Positions 59,706 through 64,000 of a DNA stretch of 64,000 nt are shown here, piece after piece; positions within the stretch are counted from its first letter, which is position 1; every line of letters starts with the position of its first letter. Under the pieces are notes generated by a model. That model was given only the letters and a program-made list of their open reading frames with translations, searched no databases and had not been told where the DNA came from. Location: contig ML677334.1 in the NCBI GenBank assembly GCA_007922305.1, positions 14,704,318-14,768,317 on the forward strand, read 5' to 3'. The DNA is from Dermatemys mawii. Lineage: Eukaryota; Chordata; Testudines; Dermatemydidae. The translations under genes were made by a program, and so were the position numbers.

Positions 59706-60242
59706 TTATAATATTAATATATATATATATATAAAATAGTGTGAGTGTGTTTTCCAGAAGTGCTGGATAAACCCCATAATAATTAGGTTTTATGGATTTC
59801 TGCAACATGAAATGCAGGCATTTGTTTTGCCACATGCACTTTACTTATTACTAAGAAGGGAGAGAATGAAAGATGCTGTGCACCTCATTCTGGGAACAGC
59901 AGGCACAATATGTTGCTGTTCTCTAATCAAAAGGGGGAAAGCAGTGTTACTATTCTGCAGTCATCAATAGTATATTTTGCTTATGGTGGTTTGGATACCC
60001 ATATTTTATCTCCTAGACTATGTATTGTTGGATAGCTTTTGCTCACGGGCAGATAATTATTTAATTGATAGCCAAGTGTTGGTATGGGAAGTCACCAACT
60101 TCTCAGTATATCCTGTTTAAAAAGAGAAGCTTAGAGACTGAACTATGACTAGCATAGATGATATCATTATTGGTGGTGGTAAATGCTTGCCAACTTGAGA
60201 GCTCAGATCCTCATTTTTGAGAATAAGACATTCACTAGCTGA
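59706..60242. other. TA microsatellite and unassigned sequence
   Basis: TA dinucleotides at 59716-59734. The remainder is unrecognised. Confidence 0.5.
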
Positions 60243-60317
60243 GGGCCTGACCCTGGGCCGATTGAAGGCAGTACAAATCTCCCATTGACTGAAGTGGTAC
60301 AGGATTCTTGCAAGCCC
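60243..60317. repeat. foldback fragment
   Basis: 'GGGCCTGACCCTGGGCCGATTGAAGGCAG' with 'CTCCCATTGACTGAAGTGG' resembles one arm and the core of the foldback family. Confidence 0.45.
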
Positions 60318-60621
60318 TTTACAATCAATAATAAATTAGCAACAGTCACCCCAGAGCTGGTGGGTTTCCATGATCTCTTATTGCTGGCAACATGCCTGTC
60401 AAAAACGGATGTGAATCATCCTATACCAAGACCAGTTAGAAAAACCTACTGCTTTTGACTACAGCATTTACAGAATATGCCTTTTTCTGAGGCAAAGAAA
60501 TTAGAAAATCTTCACAAAAAAATCACTGAGGAACCTGTCACAGGTAGGTGACATTCAGGCATTATTAGATCTCTTAAAGACTCCTAATTATTTCCTCATG
60601 CCCTCTATTTTTGACACCAGA
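60318..60621. other. unassigned sequence left of CR1
   Basis: No recognised element. It is the 3' flank of the CR1 copy. Confidence 0.35.
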
Positions 60622-63330
60622 AATAGAATCATAGAACTGAAAGGGGCCTCGAGAGGTCATTTAGTTCAGTCCCCTGTACTCATGGCAGGACTATGTATTA
60701 TCTAGACCAACCCTGACAGATGTTTGTCCAACCTGCTCTTAAAAATCCCCAATGATGGAGATTCTGCAATCTCCCTAGGCAATTTATTCCAGTGCTTAAC
60801 CACTCCGACAGTTAGGAGATAATCCAAATGTCCAACCTAAACCTCCCTTGCTGCAATTTAAGCCCATTGCTTCTTATCCTATCCTCAGAGGTTAACAATA
60901 TTTTTTTTTCTCCCTCTTCCTTGTAACAGCCTGTTATGTACTTGAAAACTGTTATCATGTCCCTGCTCAGCCTTCTCTTCTCCAGACTAAATAAACCCAA
61001 TTTTTTTCAATCCTCTTTCATAGCTCATGTTTTCTAGTCCTTTAATCATTTTTTGTTGCTCTTCTCTGGACTTTATTCAATTTCTTAACATGTTTCCTTA
61101 AATGTAGTGCCCAGAACAGGACACAATACTACAGTTGAGGCCTAATCAGCACGGAGTAGAGCGGAAGAATTACTTCTTGTGCCTTGCTTACAACACCTCC
61201 TGCTAATATGTTTCAGAATGATTGCATTTTTGCAACAGTGTTGCTACACATATTTAGCTTGTGGCTCAATTTGTCCACCAGATCCCTTTCCACAGTACTC
61301 CTTCCTAGAGAGTCATTTTCCATTTTGTATGTGTGCAACTGATTCTTCCTTCCTAAGTGGACCACTTTGCATTTAATTTAATTTACTTCAGACCATTTAT
61401 GCAGATCATTTGGAATTTTAATCCTGTCCTCCAAAGCACTTGCAACTGCCCCAAGCTTGCTATTGTCCACAAACTTTATAAGTGTTCCCACTATGCCATT
61501 ATCTAAATCATTGATGAAGATATTGAACAGAACCAGACCCATAACTGATCCCTGCAGGATCCCACTCATTATGTCCTGCCAGTATGACTGCGACCCACTA
61601 ATAACTACTCTCTGGGAATAGTTTTGCAACCTGTTCTGCACTGACTTTATAGTAGCTCCATCTAGGTTGCATTTCCCTAGTTTGTTTATGAGAAGGTCAT
61701 GAAAGACAGTATCAAAAGCTTTACTAAAGTCAAGATATACCACATCTACTGCTTCCCCTTGATCCACAAGACTTGTTATTTTGATAGCCTGTCAAAGAAG
61801 GCTATCAGGTTGGTCTGACACAATTTGTTCTAAACAAATCCATGCTGACTGTGACTTATCACCTTATTATCCTCTAGATGTTTGCAAATGTATGGCTTAA
61901 TTATTTGCTACATTACCTTTCCAGGTACAGAAGTTAAGCTGACTGATCAGTAATTCCCCAGGTTGTCCTTATTTCCCTTTTTATAGATTGGCACTATATT
62001 TGACATTTTCCACTCTTCTGGAATCTCTCCCATGTTCCAGATAACTGCTAATGCCTCAGGTTTCTCCTCAGTCAGCTTCTTGAGTATTCTAAGATACATT
62101 TCATCAGGCCCTGGTGACTTAAAAATATCTAACTTGTCTAAGGCCTTGTCTACACTAATGCTTTCAGCACTGTAAAGTGGCAGTGTAGATAGTGCTACAG
62201 AACTGGGATCTGTGCTGGTAACTATTCCCCTCACTAAGGTGTTTTTTTGTCTTTACAGAGTTCTCCCGGTGCTAGAGCCAGAACTACACAGCTACATTGG
62301 AGAGCTGCCATGGCAGCACTTTAACATCAGCTGTGTAGACATACCCTAAATAATTTTTAACTTGTTCTTTCCCTATTTTAGCCTCTGATCTCACCTTATT
62401 TTCACTGACACTCACAGAAACAAAGACGTCATTAAGCACCTCTGCCATTTCCACATTTTCAGTTATTGTTTTTCCCTCTCATTGAGTAATGGGCCTACCC
62501 TATTCTTGGTCTTCCCCTTGCTTCTAATGTATTTGAAGGATGTTTTGTTGTTACCTTTTATGTCTCTAACTAGTTTGATATTGTTTTGTGCCTTGGCCTT
62601 TCTAATTTGTCCTTACATACTTGTGTTGTTTGTTTGTATTTGTCCTTTCTAATTTGACCTAGTTTCCACTTTTTTGTAGGACTCCTTTTTTATTTTTAGA
62701 TCATGGAAGATCTGGTTAAGTCAGGGTGGTATCTTGCCCTACTTCCTATCTTTCCTATTCAATGGGATACGTTGCTCTTGTACTCTTTGAAAAAACTGCC
62801 AACAGTCTTCAATTGTTTTTCCTCTTATACTTTCTTCCCATGAGATTTTACTTACCAACACCCTGAGTTTGCTAAAGTCGGCCTTCTTAAAATCCATTGT
62901 CTTTATTTTGCTGTTCTCCCTCCTACCATTCCTTAGAATTGTGAACTCTATCATTTCATGACTACTTTCATTGAAGCTGTCTTCCACTTTGAAATTCTCA
63001 ATCAGCTCCTCTCTATTTTTTCAAAATCAACCTAGAACATCCTCACCCCTAGTAGTTTTCTCCACCTTCTGAAATAATAAAAAAAAATTGTCTCCAATAG
63101 ATTCCAATAACTTGTTGGAAAATCTGTGCCCTGCTGTGTTATTTTCCCAACAGATGTCTGGGTAGTTGAAGTCCCAAATCACTACCAAGTCCTGTGTTTT
63201 GGATGAGTTTTTAGTTGTTTAAAAAAAGCCTCATCCACCTCTACTTCCTGGTTAGGCTGCCTGTAGTTAATGCCTCTTTGACCTTGAGGCCACTGCATTG
63301 TGGCACTAATCAGAGTTTACAATACTAGTC
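60622..63330 (-). mobile_element. CR1 LINE with endonuclease, RT and 3' UTR
   Basis: The 3' end (plus strand from 60622) shows AATCATAGAACTGAAAGG, the inverse of the CR1 TTCTATGATT tail. Upstream on the minus strand come the C-terminus 'GLFSLEKRRLSRDMITVFK' (60812-61000), the RT palm 'VVYLDFSKAFDTVFHDLL' with 'GSVMGLVLFNIFINDL' and 'FVDNSKLG' (61378-61767), and the RT start 'KSPGPDEMYLRILKKL' (to 62140). Then come the linker '[10 protein letters not shown]' and '[19 protein letters not shown]' (62739-62987), and an endonuclease piece reading '[17 protein letters not shown]' near 63120-63185. The F-A-D-D box reads F-V-D-N, and the GDFN glycine is W, so the copy is dead. It is 5' truncated within the endonuclease. 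Confidence 0.88.
62139..62349. mobile_element. Harbinger-like MITE inserted in CR1
   Basis: The insert 62142-62346 (205 bp) starts GGCCTTGTCTACACT and ends GTGTAGACATACCC, an inverted repeat of about 14 bases. TAA stands on both sides (62139-62141 and 62347-62349), the 3-bp duplication usual for PIF/Harbinger. Taking out the insert and one TAA leaves the CR1 reading frame continuous across the site, which fixes the borders. Inner arms (CAGCACTGTAAAG; TTTAACATCAG) are partly symmetrical. It has no coding capacity. Confidence 0.82.
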
Positions 63331-64000
63331 TGTATTAGTGTTGACCTAGTTAGAGAAATTTCACACACCATCACCTTTCTAACTTTCAACCCACCTATTT
63401 CAACTCCAGGAGATCATCAGGGTTTGGGCTAGTTGGTAACTCTCCAGCAAAAGGAAATGTCACTAAAAATAAAAAAAAAGAACAAAACTATTCATTAATA
63501 TATTTTCCCCTCTTTTCTGACCATTCCTAGTCAGGTTACAGACAGATGCCAGGGAAAAGCTAGATGAGACAGCCTCTAACAAAACAGTTGAACTACCTGT
63601 CTGTCCACATGTCTTAATTATTGTTATGATGTCTCTCACCTTATTGTTTAAGGGTAAGTACAATTAAATAAGAAAAGTAAGCATCTAACTAAGAATGGCA
63701 GTGATGTCCTTGCCTGGGAGAAAACTGGAACTTATTTGGATCCATCCAAGTGGCTGCATGAGTTTCAGATGTCTGAAGGTGGATGGTCATTTCCAAACCA
63801 GAGAACTTGAAGCAGAACTTTCAGGTGATGTGTTTCTAAATGCATAGTCTAGAAAGGGTTGCTCCAGCCTTCTCAGTTGAGTAGATGGACACAAATAGAA
63901 AGCAATGTTTATGCACTACACATGGGCACAAGACTGCATAAGACCAGTGCCTCAGTCCATTGGTGTACAATGTCAAAAAATCAGTCAGTTGCAGGTCCTA
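63331..64000. other. unassigned sequence
   Basis: Nothing recognised beyond the CR1 5' truncation point; an A-run lies at 63468-63478. Confidence 0.35.

Noticed and set aside
1..64000. CRISPR array, operon or bacterial features
   Set aside because: No spaced direct repeats or prokaryotic gene organisation. All coding remnants are vertebrate transposon proteins.

Overview
This window is vertebrate, most likely turtle (Testudines), with a crocodilian as the second choice. The evidence is the repeat set: CR1 LINE 3' ends with the 'CATACTGGGTCAGACCAAAGG' type tail, RTE-like LINEs, a Penelope-like element, a two-gene PIF/Harbinger transposon, a DIRS-type gag remnant, MIR-like SINEs and many short foldback elements. 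The species assignment rests on remembered repeat families, not on a search. The sequence is AT-rich, intergenic or deep-intronic DNA. I found no host exon, RNA gene or CpG-island promoter I can defend. A 10-base N gap sits next to a TTTC microsatellite at 20.64 kb.

Layout. 0.7-2.4 kb: decayed Penelope-like element (minus), with the 5' half of a hammerhead ribozyme core at its truncated 3' end. 2.4-4.25 kb: internally deleted Harbinger transposon with a Myb/SANT-like gene (plus) facing a HARBI1-type transposase fragment (minus). 4.74-5.49 kb: solo LTR. 6.1-8.7 kb: old RTE-like LINE (minus). 11.1, 29.9 and 38.9 kb: three solo LTRs of one family. 17.6 kb: hAT-like foldback element with a perfect 8-bp target duplication. 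26.2 kb: CR1 3' part. 27.9-30.6 kb: nested SINE, foldback and LTR insertions. 30.8-31.7 kb: DIRS-like gag remnant. 43.75-44.35 kb: younger RTE-like 3' end with its ATGA tail. 44.4-46.6 kb: long composite LTR-like repeat. 24.6 and 50.2 kb: two repeats with hammerhead-like cores. 52.7-53.7 kb: TA-flanked DNA transposon with a G-rich minisatellite. 60.6-63.3 kb: the best preserved LINE, a CR1 (minus) with endonuclease and reverse transcriptase remnants, split by a 205-bp MITE at 62.14 kb.

Nothing here works as a gene set. All coding sequence I recognise is transposon-derived and carries stops, frameshifts or lost catalytic residues. The points most worth following are the hammerhead remnants, the convergent Harbinger gene pair with an intact splice donor, the palindrome at the 5' edge of the three-copy LTR family, the G-rich minisatellite inside a DNA transposon, and the density of foldback elements sharing a 'CATTGACTTCAATGG'-like core. 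I did not find a convincing new biological system.
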